A DNA stretch of 64,000 bases from Amaurobius ferox (GCA_951213105.1 OX578139.1:68817754-68881753); one strand, 5' to 3'; counted from the stretch's first letter, positions 1-10,170 are shown. The notes: a model not told the origin generated them from the letters alone. Numbers and translations are program-made.

Positions 1-193
1 GAACGATTCATAATATGTATGGAGACTTTCAAAAATAGTAATCAGTATAGGACTCAGGACAAGAGGAAAATAGTCATTCGAAAATAGTAAACAGTATTAG
101 ACTCAGGCCAAGTGGTAAGTGAGGTGATAAGAAAGGGTGAATTTTCAAAAAAGAGTTAACCAATCAAAGATAAATGATGCATGTGTAAAATTA

Positions 194-1195
194 TTACGTG
201 GTATATTTGAAATTATTAATAATATTATTTACAAATACTTCCGGATATTGGTAATTTTGACAAATGCGTTTAAGTTTATTGATGTGTAGAAAGTGAAACT
301 GAGGATCAGAAAGACGATGTATTCGAAATAGCTGGTTTAAAATGATGTTTCTAAACAATTGAATAGAATTACAAGATTGATATGATAGCAGCTTTATGAT
401 AGAGAAGTTGTAAGAATCTTTTTTAACATATAGATTGGTGATAACATGATTATTGAGGGTATCTAATTTTAGGTCTAAAAAATTAACAGTTTGACTAACG
501 CAAGGCTCATTAGGAATTAATTCTAGGTTAGACGGGTAAAAATCAATATTAATGGGATAGGAATTATCAATGATAATACAAATTAAGACGTCAACATATC
601 TATATATAATATATGAATTAGAGTTAAAATGACATTCATGATAATAAAGATATAAGTTAGCGAGTATACTACTACTACAGCCACCTTGTGGTACACCAGA
701 TGTTTGTAAATAAATGTTATTACCTTGGATAATATAATTGTTGTATAACACAAAGTGCAAGAGCATAGGAAAATTTTTGACATTAAAAGCAACATGATTG
801 GATGATATATAGTCATGATAAAGAGAGATAATAACTTTATGTAAATCTTTAATGACAATATTATTAAATAGGTCTTTAAAATCAAAGGTTTGGAAACCAA
901 GAATTTGTGGAAACTTGCTAAGGTGATTAACTAAATCAAAACTATTGTTCAAAATGAAATATCCTGAATTCCTGAATTTAAGAGATTCATTAATTCGATT
1001 TAAACAGTTAAGCAAGTACTTACTAGCTGTAGTGGTAAAGGTATTATGTCCACAAGTGACTGTTCTAAAACTGAGAGGTGATTTATATATATATATATAA
1101 AATATATAATATAAAGAAAGTGGATTATCAGAAATATATGTGTTATAGTAATTATGCGCAAAGCAGCAAGAGGTACTATACACCATATAATGCAT
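194..1195 (-). pseudogene. Penelope-like reverse transcriptase fragment (PLE-A), catalytic motif damaged
   Basis: The open frame of 333 codons carries reverse-transcriptase landmarks in order: a TVTCGHNTF block near residues 46-53 that corresponds to the RPVT-type block of PLE-B, motif A-like FDFKDLFNNI near 104-113, motif B SGVPQGGCSSSILANLY near 166-182, and motif C YRYVDV near 198-203, followed by FLDLKLD. Active RTs have YVDD, so the second catalytic Asp is replaced by Val. The first ~40 residues look like random AT-rich translation (IYIYIY), so the homologous part probably starts near position 1080. No GIY-YIG domain follows before the stop at 194. Related to PLE-B at 1520-3255 on the same strand. 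Likely a dead copy; the family assignment rests on motif layout, not on a database search. Confidence 0.7.
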
Positions 1196-1234
1196 AAAAT
1201 GGAATGGATAAAAAATGAAAAAAGGAAGGAAGGC

Positions 1235-1400
1235 TTAGCAAAAAGCTTACTTGATGGCGGTAAGGGGTTGTGACCTCACGCCCCAGTTTTCAACGAGCTC
1301 GTCACAAATGCCGCGGCATTGCACTCCTGGTCGCCAGCTTTGGCTCAAGCCCACCTCCGGAGTGACAATAAAAATTGTCACAAGACCTTCAAAAATGAAT
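1235..1400. other. GC-richer insert between two PLE fragments, origin unknown
   Basis: This stretch is clearly richer in G and C than its AT-rich surroundings and holds the small palindrome ATGCCGCGGCAT near 1310. Overlapping frames of 62 and 125 codons on the two strands show no recognisable domain. It separates PLE-A from the 3' end of PLE-B and could be a short interspersed element or a piece of untranslated PLE sequence. Confidence 0.3.
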
Positions 1401-1519
1401 GAACCGAGGACGAGAGTAAATTCACTACCGTACAAGCGATATGTATTGCTGACCTCGGTGAAATGTATACAGCATCTTATGATCGTGCTGCGGTCCTGTC
1501 ATATGCGTGATGCGATCCT

Positions 1520-3255
1520 TCATTCTCTAAATGAATATAAAAAAGACTTGAGCTCTACACCATACGCTAAATTGTTTCGGTATAAATTATCTATATTTTT
1601 AAGCATAAAAGGAACTGGATATTTTTGAATATATGCTTGCTTTAAAAATACTTGATCAAACTCAATACGTAAATTTTCTTCTTTAATAGTTCTTTTAATT
1701 CTGACCAATCCTCCCAAGAATACATTGCGAAATATATTCAAGTGTAGGTTGGAGTGCCAATGTATTATTCCATTTATAGATATTTTAAAATGGTTTCTTT
1801 TGTCATAGATGGTAAATATGATTGGGATTTGTCTAAAGTTGATACTCAAATCCAAAAACTCAACCACGATGTTATTTTTAACTGGATTTTCTTTCAATAT
1901 GAGGTTGGGTGGGTAGAAATCAAAGTTCATACAATAGTTTTCATTTTCATATCCAATAATCACGTCATCTACATAACGCAGGTAAACGATTTCGTTGTTA
2001 ATATGAGACTGGCTTTCATAAAAACTAAGGTAGAGATCGGCTAGTATGGAAGAACATCCCCCCCCATGGGGATGCCTTTAATTTGTTGATATGCAAAGAT
2101 TCCCTTGAAAAGATAATTTTCTTTGATGACTATTCTAATTATAGTCATGAATTTAGTGAATTCTATATTTCTTTTTAATTCATATTCTTCATATAAACGG
2201 TAAAGGATATTTGATAAGTCTTCTAGATCTATAGTGTTGAAAAGTTCTTGGAAGTCATAAGTCTTTAAGTATAAAGGATTGTTATGATATTTTAATGAAT
2301 TTATCACATGTTGGCTATTTTTTATGATATAACTTCCTTTATTATTAATTTGTAGTAAAATAGGTTTTAAAAGCTTTAGTAACATAGAATTGGCTTTTGT
2401 GAGATACGTATTACATCCGACAGTAACCGGTCGGAAACATATAGGGCTTTTATGTAGTTTTGGAATATTTATCAAGTAGGGGTACTGTATTATTCCAGTG
2501 TATTTGATACCTATTAATAGATATAAGGCTTTAATTTTATTTTAAATTTCCCTAAGGGGAATGTTGATTTTGCAATAAAGTATATCATTCTCATATTTTG
2601 CTCTCAAGGTGTTAATATAAAAGAACTTACAGGTGAATGCGTAGTTGCTTGAGGCTTTGTCAGTATAAGTAATTATATACCGTTCTTGAATGGTCTTGAG
2701 AAGCTGGATGTTCAATTTACATTTATCATGTGGTTGGTAAAGTTTATTATAATAATACTTGAAGTCTCTGCATATCATAGATCTCCATTGATGGAAGGTG
2801 AAATCAGGCAAACTGAATCGGATGGATTGGTTATAAATGAATTTATCAATATCTTCTTGAAAAGCTTCATAAGGATTGCCATGATAAGGACTCCTATATT
2901 TAGTACCAAGTTGGAATGCTTTAATTAAATTGTTATCTTCTAGGACATTACAATCTCCTGTTACTATATGTCCTATTAAAGGATCGGAATAAGGATTGTT
3001 TTTACAATTGCATTCTGTTACATTTTTTTTGTGTAGATTTTTACTTAATAAATTATAGTTAAAAACTTTTCTTCCCATAGGGATGACATATCTATAAGTA
3101 GTCATGATTTTTAAGTTATTTATAGGAAGGATATTTTGATGTTCTTTCAATATTCTGCGAAATGGAATAAGATTAAAGGTTTTGTTTTGGAACAGGATGT
3201 TCTGTATGTGATAAAGTATATAGAAGTAATTTTCGTTATATGAAGAATTCACCAA
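1520..3255 (-). pseudogene. Penelope-like element polyprotein (PLE-B), nearly complete, one stop and one frameshift
   Basis: Read on the minus strand, the N-terminal part (3255-2542) has a CNC pair near residue 82, GHIVTGD near 95, GTKYR near 117 and a TDKASS block near 198, the pattern I associate with PLE-type proteins. An in-frame TAA after PLREI interrupts it; the same frame then continues through IPKLHK, a RPVTVGCNTY block, motif A YDFQELFNTI and motif B GIPMGG. At an eight-base C run (2058-2065) the frame shifts by one base; in the shifted frame motif B continues (CSSILADLYLS) into an intact RYVDDVI motif C, then FLDLSINF and a C-terminal region ending near 1520. No GIY-YIG endonuclease is visible. 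With only two lesions this copy looks young. I infer an endonuclease-less PLE-like lineage. Confidence 0.75.
2058..2065 (-). other. Frameshift site in homopolymer inside RT motif B
   Basis: Eight consecutive C on the plus strand (G on the coding strand) lie exactly at the MGG codons of motif B. Seven would keep the reading frame with the downstream RYVDD motif. It may be a real mutation, a sequencing or assembly error, or polymorphic slippage. Confidence 0.6.
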
Positions 3256-4140
3256 TAGACATTTATTTTACGGGATATTTATTGAATGTCAATTACATTT
3301 TGATAAGGATTTAGCCCGTACGTATTAATTAGTCAATTTCTTTGGACGAATAATTTAAAAAAGCCCCATTGCCAATTTACGTGATTTTAATTCAACCCCC
3401 AAAAACGTTGTCTAGGGAATTTTGTACACCAGTGTTTAGTTGTAAAGACTTCTCAAGTCATTATATTATGTATGTAAAGTCATGTACTACCTCCATCAGA
3501 TTTCTTCTAACAATATTACAATATTTTAATTCCTATAAGTATACACAAAATTCGCTACCCAAGAAAGTAATGATACGTAAGCGTAGAAAAACTGCTTCGT
3601 TTCCGAATTTCAATTATTTTCCACCCATGCCGATGAAACAAATCCCTTTCATTTACAGTTACAAAAGATGGGAACACTTTGGGGATTTGGGGATCACGTA
3701 ACACAAATTTAATCAAGTCCTTTTTCATACTAAAATAAGAAAGTTCTCGCAAATTAAAAGTAAGTTGCAAGAAGAAAAACTGATCATCTTAAAGTAAAAG
3801 AGAAGTAAATGCCTTGGGTGTGAAGACAGTCATGCCCCTCCCTAGTCCGAAGGAAGAGTGGGTGACAGAAAGACAGTCAACACTTTTCTTTCATCCACTT
3901 AGACTTTGCAACAATGTCATATTTCACCATTTTCTTATGTATAATCATTCCTGATGTATCCAACAAATGATTTTCTTTAAAATAATAAATATATATAATA
4001 CTTTTATCTCCTTATATATTTACCCGTGAAAATAAAATATGTAACTTTTTGAAAGTACACATTTTCATTATTTGTATGTAACTTAAATGTATTTAAAGTG
4101 TATTTATTAAAATTTATGTAACTTAGCCTAGTAGCATTCC
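3256..4140. other. AT-rich stretch, no recognised gene
   Basis: Contains frames of 71 and 110 codons on opposite strands (3555-3770 and 3369-3701) with no recognised motif. The minus frame lies upstream of the PLE-B N-terminus and could be decayed PLE 5' sequence, but I cannot show it. No clear repeat beyond simple AT-rich runs. Confidence 0.3.
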
Positions 4141-4290
4141 GATATTGGCAAACAATACAGACCCAGTGTTTGCCCAATAAGAAAATGTAGGCATTTTGAC
4201 AATTTTAGTCCTATATTTGCCTCCAATATTGGTCAAATACTGTCTGGCCATTTGTATCTAATATTGGTAAGCCTATATATATCCAATAGA
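4141..4290. repeat. Short inverted TATTGGCAAA/CCAATATTGG motifs upstream of the 5S-like sequence
   Basis: Several copies of GATATTGGCAAAC, TTTGCCTCCAATATTGG and TAATATTGG alternate in both orientations over about 130 bases. Function unknown; it may be a decayed palindromic element. It ends next to a short ATATAT tract that abuts the 5S-like sequence. Confidence 0.3.
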
Positions 4291-4409
4291 GCCAACGGCT
4301 CTACCGTGGGAAAAACACCGGTTCCCGTTAGATCACCGAAGTTAAGCAGCATCGGGCGCGGATAGTACTTGGGTGGGTGACCTCCTGGGAACACCGTGTG
4401 CTGTTGGCT
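4291..4409 (+). rRNA. 5S rRNA gene or 5S-derived SINE head
   Basis: The 119-base segment begins GCCAACGGCTCTACC and ends TGCTGTTGGCT, which pair as the 5S terminal stem. The internal control region is well preserved: GATCACCGAAGTTAAGCAGC (A-box side), ATCGGGCGCGG, and TAGTACTTGGGTGGGTGACC through CCTGGGAACACCG (C-box side). Length and order match metazoan 5S rRNA. No T-run terminator follows: only CATTTAAG before a tRNA-like sequence. It may therefore be a displaced gene, a pseudogene, or the head of a chimeric 5S/tRNA SINE. Confidence 0.85.
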
Positions 4410-4418
4410 CATTTAAGT

Positions 4419-4644
4419 CGACGTGGTGGCCGAACGGTCAAAGCGAGCGTTTCCAGCAATCGATCGGCCGCCACGTTGTGGGTTCGAGTCTCAGGTAAGA
4501 CATGGATGTTGTGTGTTGTGGGCGCAGTATGTTCCGTCCCCCCTCTGGTGCGCCTGGGGCAACGTTCTAGGACGGCAAAATGGTTCACGATTTCGGCCGT
4601 ACATAGGGCAAACGACGAAAGTCGACGTAGAGTCTAGTGCTAGA
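4419..4644 (+). repeat. tRNA-derived SINE, plus copy (5' part), interrupted by a hAT insertion
   Basis: Starts GACGTGGTGGCCGAACGGTC, an A-box of tRNA-Ser/Leu type, with a B-box GGGTTCGAGTC about 55 bases later, then a GC-rich body (GTGCGCCTGGGGCAACG). The same head and body recur inverted at 4742-4982. The tail is split: sequence up to 4652 and from 6342 onward (GTCTAGTGCCTGGCTATTGG, then an AT tract) together match the tail of the inverted copy. A local repeat of TAGAGTCTAGTGC lies at the insertion edge. The tRNA-like fold is degenerate, so this is a SINE, not a working tRNA. Confidence 0.75.
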
Positions 4645-4711
4645 GTCTAGTGCAGGGGTGGCCAACCCAAATGGCCCTGCGGGCCACTTCGGAAAAGCAT
4701 TATAATCCCGC

Positions 4712-4994
4712 GGGCCGCATATATATATATATATATATATATTATTGCCAATGGCCAGGCACTTGACTCATCGTCATTCGCCCATAATTCGGGCATTTAT
4801 TAAATGATCCATTTAGACGTCCTAGGGACGTTGCCCCAGGCGCACCAGAGGAGGGCGGAACACACTGCGCCCACAACACAACAACATCCATGCCTTACGT
4901 GGGGCTCGAACCCACAATGTGGCGCTCGAGCGATTGCTTTGGAAACGCATGCCTTGACCACTCGACCACCACGTCGGCCCGAGGGCCGCATATA
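4712..4994 (-). mobile_element. tRNA-derived SINE (inverted copy) nested in the hAT element
   Basis: On the minus strand the head GACGTGGTGGTCGAGTGGTC (A-box) and B-box GGGTTCGAGCC are followed by a body ending GCCTGGCCATTGG and an AT tail (4720-4741). The dodecamer GGGCCGCATATA flanks it on both sides (4712-4723 and 4983-4994), giving a target site duplication inside the hAT subterminal region. About 90% of the recognisable body matches the plus copy by eye. This copy has no 5S sequence, so the tRNA-headed form can exist alone. Confidence 0.85.
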
Positions 4995-5158
4995 AAAATA
5001 TATATCTTTATATTAGATTTGGACACATTACAAACATTTATTGGAGTGAAAATTTAAAACAGAATGAATTATTATTATTGTTTTCATTATTTTTCATGTA
5101 TACAAACATACATAATATAGTAATAATAATGCAATGATCGAATAATGTTTAATTTATT

Positions 5159-6150
5159 TAATTAGTGAGATATTTGTTTCTCAACTCTTTCACTTAGTTT
5201 TTGCAAGTCGATCTCAATGCGTGTATTTGCACATCGGAATTGATGTTGCAGGTTTTCGTCCGTTAAGTTCGAACGCGATTTATGTTTGATAAATTTCATT
5301 TTTGAAAAAAACGATTCACAGGTGTAAGTTGATCCAAAAGCGTTCACAACTTTTTGTGCCAGCTCTCTCAAATTGGAAAATTTTTCTTTTGTGACATAAG
5401 TGTTATAAAAATCTATTTTTGATTCTGATGTTTCAAAAATGTGTTTTAATTCATTATTGCATTGTAAGTCAATCAGTTCCATTTAGAGATATTCTGGGGC
5501 CAACTCGACATCGACGTGAAAGGGAGATGAATATATTTCAAATAATTTTTTGTATTTGTCTAAATTAGTGAAACGACTCTCAAAAGTAGCTGCAAGTTTG
5601 CTTATTTCTTTTGCGTATTTGATGTAACTGATACATTTTGAATTTTTTAATTCTTTCATCAATGGAAAGTGTTGAACGTTATTATTTTTCAATTGAGATT
5701 CAGATAGCAGTAGTTTCTTCTGAAATGCTTTGATGTGATTAAATGCATCGATTATTAAATTATCTTTTCCTTGTAATGATGTATTTAATTGATTGAGTTT
5801 TTAAATGATATCTACTAAAAAGCATAAATCCAATAACCATTCATCATTTCTTAATTCTGGTACAGGTATTTGCTTGTCATTCATAAACAAGTCAATTTCT
5901 TGACGTAACTTAGAAAATCGCTGTAAACATCTTCCACGACTCAAGCATCTGATACGACTGAAGTATACAACGTCACCATATTCACAATCTAATTCTTTTA
6001 CGAACTCCTTAAATTGTCGATGCTAGAGTGCATGTGATCGAATGTAATTCACTGTTTTTATGACTACTTGCATAACATGATTCATCGATAATACTTGGGC
6101 ACATAGATTTTGTTGATGAATCACAATGCAATACTGCCCACTTCTAAGTA
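5159..6150 (-). pseudogene. hAT transposase C-terminal half, GTF2IRD2/ZBED-like, broken by three stops
   Basis: In one minus-strand frame from about 6150 the translation reads HQQNLCAQVL, then after a stop RQFKEFVKEL, YGDVVYFSRIRCLSRGRC, NDEWLLDLCFLVDI, a second stop, KLNQLNTSLQGKDNLI, KAFQKKLLL and HFPLMKEL. A third stop (TAA at 5482-5484) separates PEYL from MELIDLQCN. The end (FSNLRELAQKVVNAFGSTY, CESFFSKMKFIK, KSRSNLTDENLQHQFRCA) is the hAT dimerisation region. Order and wording match hAT proteins related to GTF2IRD2, ZBED and SCAND3. The N-terminal BED finger is not seen. The frame is otherwise continuous, so decay is by point mutation. Confidence 0.85.
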
Positions 6151-6341
6151 TGTATAAAAACAGAAGCAACGTGATAAAATAGAAACAGTTATGGGATTTA
6201 TCTGTTACAAAACACTACACTGAAAACAAAAATATTGCACAAAATAATCGTATTTTGTAAAGTTGTAATGAATCTCGCGGGCCGCAAAATTATTCAAGGC
6301 GGGCCGCATGCGGCCCACGGGCCGCGGGTTGGCCACCCCTG

Positions 6342-6361
6342 GTCTAGTGCCTGGCTATTGG

Positions 6362-6363
<2 letters not shown>
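6342..6363 (+). repeat. 3' remainder of the plus-strand SINE tail
   Basis: GTCTAGTGCCTGGCTATTGG followed by A residues continues the SINE tail cut at 4652 by the hAT. The inverted SINE has the uninterrupted form (AAGTGCCTGGCCATTGG). Confidence 0.7.

Positions 6364-6457
<94 letters not shown>
6364..6457. repeat. (AT)n microsatellite, about 94 bp
   Basis: Uninterrupted AT dinucleotides at the 3' end of the plus-strand SINE. The inverted SINE also ends in an AT tract, so AT repeats probably grow from the SINE tail. IYIYIY reading frames here are artefacts. Confidence 0.95.
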
Positions 6458-6458
<1 letters not shown>

Positions 6459-6866
6459 CATAGTAAACATATAAAATTAAAATTAATTCCACAGTTATCC
6501 AATTATTCTCCAGAAGTTGGCGCAAAGCAGCACACTCTCCTAAAGTAACATACAAGATTCATATGAAAAAATAAGGGAAATGACCAAATGCAAGGCATAA
6601 AATGGTAGAGGGGGATGGCGACCCCTCTTTCCCGTTTAAAAGACTGCTTTTATGCCCGGGCAACACTCACGGTACCAATGCCATGCAGAAGTCATACTTC
6701 CGTATATGTGTCAAGTCAAAAACACTCGAAAAAGTGCAGAGTAACAAATAGGAATCAACCAGGATTGCAAGGGAAGGAAAAGAATGGAAATGCAGCAAAT
6801 GCCAGAGTACCTTATATATAAAAGCAGTTTACGCATGCGTAATACGTTATTTTTACTTTCATCGTT

Positions 6867-7221
6867 CTATACCTCTGCCATATCCTTTAAGTAAGCATTT
6901 TCTCCCTTTTTTGTATTAAATAGGGAATTATAATAACATGTCAGGAAGCCAATTGGATAATTCCGTTTTATTGCCTCCTTCATAATATTCCTATTATGCA
7001 TGATGCAATCTGACTTGAAAGTATTGATGCGTTGATTTCGTTTGAGGTGACCTATGACGACATTTCTGAAGATGTTTTTGGTCAAATTGGAACTCCAGTC
7101 TATAATATGATTGATTTCCATATTGAAATTGTTTCTCTTGTCATATAAGACGGTATAAGTACCATATCTACTGTCATGTTTTAGTGTGATATCTAGAAAA
7201 TCAACACTATCATCCTCCTTA
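6867..7221 (-). pseudogene. Penelope-like element C-terminal fragment (PLE-C)
   Basis: The minus strand reads VDFLDITLKHDS, YTVLYDKRNNFNMEINHIID, WSSNLTKNIFRNVVIGHLKR and KRNYPIGFL, parallel to the PLE-B segment FLDLSINF, YDKRNHFKISINGIIH, WHSNLHLNIFRNVFLGGLVR. Only the part after the RT catalytic core is present, cut at about 7225. The frame ends with a stop at 6867 and no endonuclease follows, as in PLE-A and PLE-B. Related flank text (GCGCAAAGCAGCA) occurs near 1153 and 6521, suggesting the same family. Confidence 0.7.
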
Positions 7222-7451
7222 CTTATGGAAGAATGTTCAATGTGGCGCTAATATTTGAGTAATATTATAATTCCAATTTATAGTCAATATCGGTTTTTAA
7301 ATTAAATCAAATATGCATTTTTCATTTTACCGAAATAAATGTAAATGGCCATAATGTATTTTCATGTTAAAATTTAAATTGTTTCACAACGTTTTCAAAA
7401 TAAGATTGTGCTAACGAGAAATGCCCCCATTCATTCCAAGATCTTCAATGG

Positions 7452-9060
7452 TACACTGGTGTCCAAAATTAAGTTTACAAGAACAAAACATGTGATATCT
7501 CGAAAAATAATTGGTTTATTATAATGAAATTTTGTATGCAGATGTCCCATACTATGAAACAGTTAATAGCAACATAACAAAATAAACAGGAAGTACATTT
7601 ATTGCGGTATGCAAATGAGATCAAAAACTGTCATACATTGATACATCATATCCTTAGACAGGTCCGGCTAATAAGGAGTGCCAGCTATAAGGCCACAATG
7701 CCCAGCTTTATAAGCCGCATAGCAAGCTTTCATACCGTAAATGGGGTTGTTGATCATAGCTTGTGGAAATAATTCTCATTCTTGTGAAATCGAGGATTTT
7801 AACGCCTGAAGGGTCCTGGGAGGGGTTGACGTCGTGAATTTGCTGTTTCTAGAGCATCCCAAACATGTTGTATAGGATTAAGGACCGGCGACTTTGCTAT
7901 CCACACCATACGGCAAATACCCTCTTCCTCCAGAAAATCATCAACAATTTGAGCTCTGTGTGACCTCGCGTTATTGTCCATAAGAATAAAGTTCCCTTCG
8001 ACACCTCCCCAGAAATACCTCACATAACCCTCACAGCAAAGATCGTCACATGTGCGACAGTGACGTTGTAGTCACGTGACACCTGGGTCACAATGTGACT
8101 TCATAGTTGTGACTTCTATGCGACGTTACGTATTGGTAACTTTGTAACTTCATTGTGACTATATTCTGTGTGACGTTTCCACAATTTAATTAACACGTAA
8201 CAATGTGACGACATTACAATGGCAATTACAATGTGACGTCACAAACAAGTATATATATGCGACGTACAATATGCGACGTACAAACGACCATGAAAATGAC
8301 CAAAATGACTTCGCTGTGACCTTAATATGACATTGTCGAGACGTACTGCGACGTTCTGTGACGTTTCAAAGTCACAGTGTGACGTAAATCTTACGTCACT
8401 GTGAAAAAAAATGCTGTTAGGGAAGGTTCAAGGACTTTATCCCTATAGCGCTGTGCGGCCACAGTGCCCGCTTCAAAGGTGTGCAGAAATGTACTACCGA
8501 CCAACTTAATGCCTCTCCACCCAAGGATTCCGCCTCCACCAATGTGGTGGATTTCCCTTACATTAGAGTGCGATAGCCAGCTCAGCTCTCTCCAGATGAA
8601 GACGTATCGAAAATCACTAAACTCGCTTTGGATACTGAATCTCGATTCATCACTGAAGAAGACACTGCCCCAATCTTGCTGTGTCCAAGAATGGTGTACC
8701 TGGCCCCCCGAAAGACGGACTCTGTTCTGCGACTTGTTGAGAGGTCACACACCACTGGTCACCGGACGCAAAGGTCCTTCTGTGCTTGGCAGATGTACAC
8801 AGTTTGCAGAGAAATTGATGTTCCAGACGCAGCAGCGAGTTCCTGAGGGAACTCTCTAATCGTCTGCTCTCGATGGCATCGTGAAGTTAATGCCACGCAT
8901 CGATCCTCTGAGGGGTCATGACTTTTGGGCGGCCTTGGTCGAGCCTCCTGATGATAATACCCGCTGTTTGGAATTGGTGCCATAACCTGGATACTAACAT
9001 CCGTGACACTCGTAACCATCAAGCTTAATGGTCATCTTAAAGCCTGCCGATGGCTCTTCA
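7452..9060 (-). mobile_element. Tc1/mariner-like transposon, degraded, carrying an inserted MITE
   Basis: The left end TACACTGGTGTCCAAAATTA has the form of a Tc1-type terminal repeat at a TA. The right terminal repeat is not recognisable, so the right limit is approximate. The transposase is on the minus strand. From about 9000 down, mixed frames give GRPKVMTPQR, ELAAASGTSISLQTVY, SDESRFS with the first catalytic Asp, and RYRDKVLEP. After the MITE at 8028-8422 the frame resumes with RYFWGGVEGNFILMDNNARSHRA (second Asp at MDNN) and SPVLNPIQHVWDAL, where Q replaces the catalytic Glu of NPIEHVWD. Frameshifts and the lost Glu mean it is inactive. Confidence 0.85.
8028..8422. mobile_element. 395-bp MITE rich in TGACGT motifs, inserted in a Tc1-like transposase
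   Basis: Ends are near-identical 11-bp inverted repeats (CCCTCACAGCA and CCCTAACAGCA). Removing the segment rejoins the Tc1-like transposase (RDKVLEPS to RYFWGG). The interior is unusual: TGTGACGT, GCGACGT, GTCACGTGAC and related forms recur about fifteen times in both orientations, and near the right end GTGACGTAA is mirrored by TTACGTCAC as a hairpin. No coding capacity. No convincing target duplication could be assigned, so the superfamily is open. Confidence 0.7.
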
Positions 9061-9277
9061 TCTCAGTCCATCATCTAAAAGATTACAATAACTCATTTCA
9101 ACTGAAATCAGACCGTATCGTGATTTTTCCTGCATGAAGCACACTTCTATATGCCAAAATCCCTGATTCGGAAAACGATCACTTTCACGTGTTCTTACCA
9201 AACGTGCCCTATAACCGTCTAACAAACACTGGATGTTTATATTACATTCACTATTGCCCACTTTATATATGACATAA

Positions 9278-9339
9278 TTTTTTTAATATTATTAATTATA
9301 ATAAAGTATTTTTTTAATATTATTAATTATAATAAAGTG
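9278..9339. repeat. Two tandem copies of a 31-bp AT-rich unit
   Basis: TTTTTAATATTATTAATTAT followed by AATAAAGT occurs twice with a 31-bp period. No other feature is seen between the Tc1 remnant and 9490. Confidence 0.8.
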
Positions 9340-9634
9340 GCCATAAAATAAATAAAATAACGTGAGGTGTTCAGAGGCCTCTTAACGAGTAATGTATTGG
9401 ACGAACCGTAACAAAATTCGGTGGGCGGACACAGTGGAACATGCGGTTTCGATTTCTAAAAAGCAAATTAGTTCCAAAAGTCGCCTCTAGGAGAAATTTT
9501 GGCGCAACAGGTGCAATATTTCTGTCGGCGATATCCCCAAACGCTGGCAGAATTTGATATTCACACTTTATTCTTCAAACGCCATTCTCGTTTTCGACGA
9601 ACGCGAACAACTGCAGTTTGCTGGCACGCATTGT

Positions 9635-9949
9635 CTGGAAAAGCACCTGCTTCTGCCTTTTCACATCTGGCGTCACACGATAAAATATTTCCCCTCTACG
9701 CCATCATAAAATAGTCCCATCTCATCCAATCAGGGTTAGAGATATCAGCACCGTCTGCGAATTTTTTGATCCAGCATTGTACTGGATCTGGAAAAACACC
9801 TGCTTCTTCCTTTTCACATCTGGCGTCACACGATAAAATATCTCCCCTCTACGCCATCATAAAATAGTCCCATCTCATCCAATCAGTGTTAGAGATATCA
9901 GCACCGTCTGCGAATTTTTACCGTCTCCGAGCTTTTTGATCCAACATTG

Positions 9950-9950
<1 letters not shown>
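9635..9950. repeat. Tandem duplication, 153-bp period, two copies
   Basis: The block containing CACCTGCTTCTGCC, CATCTGGCGTCACACG, CTACGCCATCAT, AGAGATATCAGCACCG and TTTTTGATCCAGCATTG occurs at 9635-9787 and again from 9788 with few changes. The second copy carries a short extra ACCGTCTCCGAGC. The unit origin is unknown. An AT microsatellite follows at 9956-9980. Confidence 0.85.
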
Positions 9951-9980
<30 letters not shown>

Positions 9981-9985
<5 letters not shown>

Positions 9986-10170
9986 CATTCATTTCCACAT
10001 CACACATTTACCGTAAGGGAAATAAGGTGAAATAAACCGTTTTCCGATTTGAACTTCAGCTTGGCTTGGAATAGCGGTGGGACCTCTGAAAGCGCCAGCG
10101 AGGAGGAACCGAAGCCCCCCCGACTCGTAAATCAAGTTACAGGGGTTGTCAAAGCGTAGCGAGAACAGAT
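9981..10170. other. Sequence with a GC-richer patch, no gene recognised
   Basis: The patch near 10060-10140 is more GC-rich than its surroundings, but no open frame or structured RNA could be supported. Confidence 0.2.

Larger units (their letters stand above)
4645..6349. mobile_element. hAT family DNA transposon with perfect 8-bp target site duplication
   Basis: The element runs 4653-6341. Its ends are perfect 16-bp inverted repeats (CAGGGGTGGCCAACCC and the reverse complement), followed inward by GC-rich GCGGGCCGC-type subterminal motifs. It is flanked on both sides by the identical octamer GTCTAGTG (4645-4652 and 6342-6349), the target length expected for hAT. Inside lie a degraded transposase on the minus strand and a nested SINE. 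It inserted into the tail of the plus-strand SINE that begins at 4419. Boundaries are read directly from the sequence. Confidence 0.93.

Noticed and set aside
4423..4500. Possible functional tRNA-Ser/Leu genes at 4.4 and 4.9 kb
   Set aside because: A and B boxes are present but the anticodon stem does not pair properly, and both lead into a shared SINE body with target duplications.
6235..6555. Frames of 66-79 codons with long IYIYIY runs (also near 13.9-14.3 and 16.8-17.1 kb)
   Set aside because: They are translations of (AT)n microsatellites on both strands and carry no protein signal.
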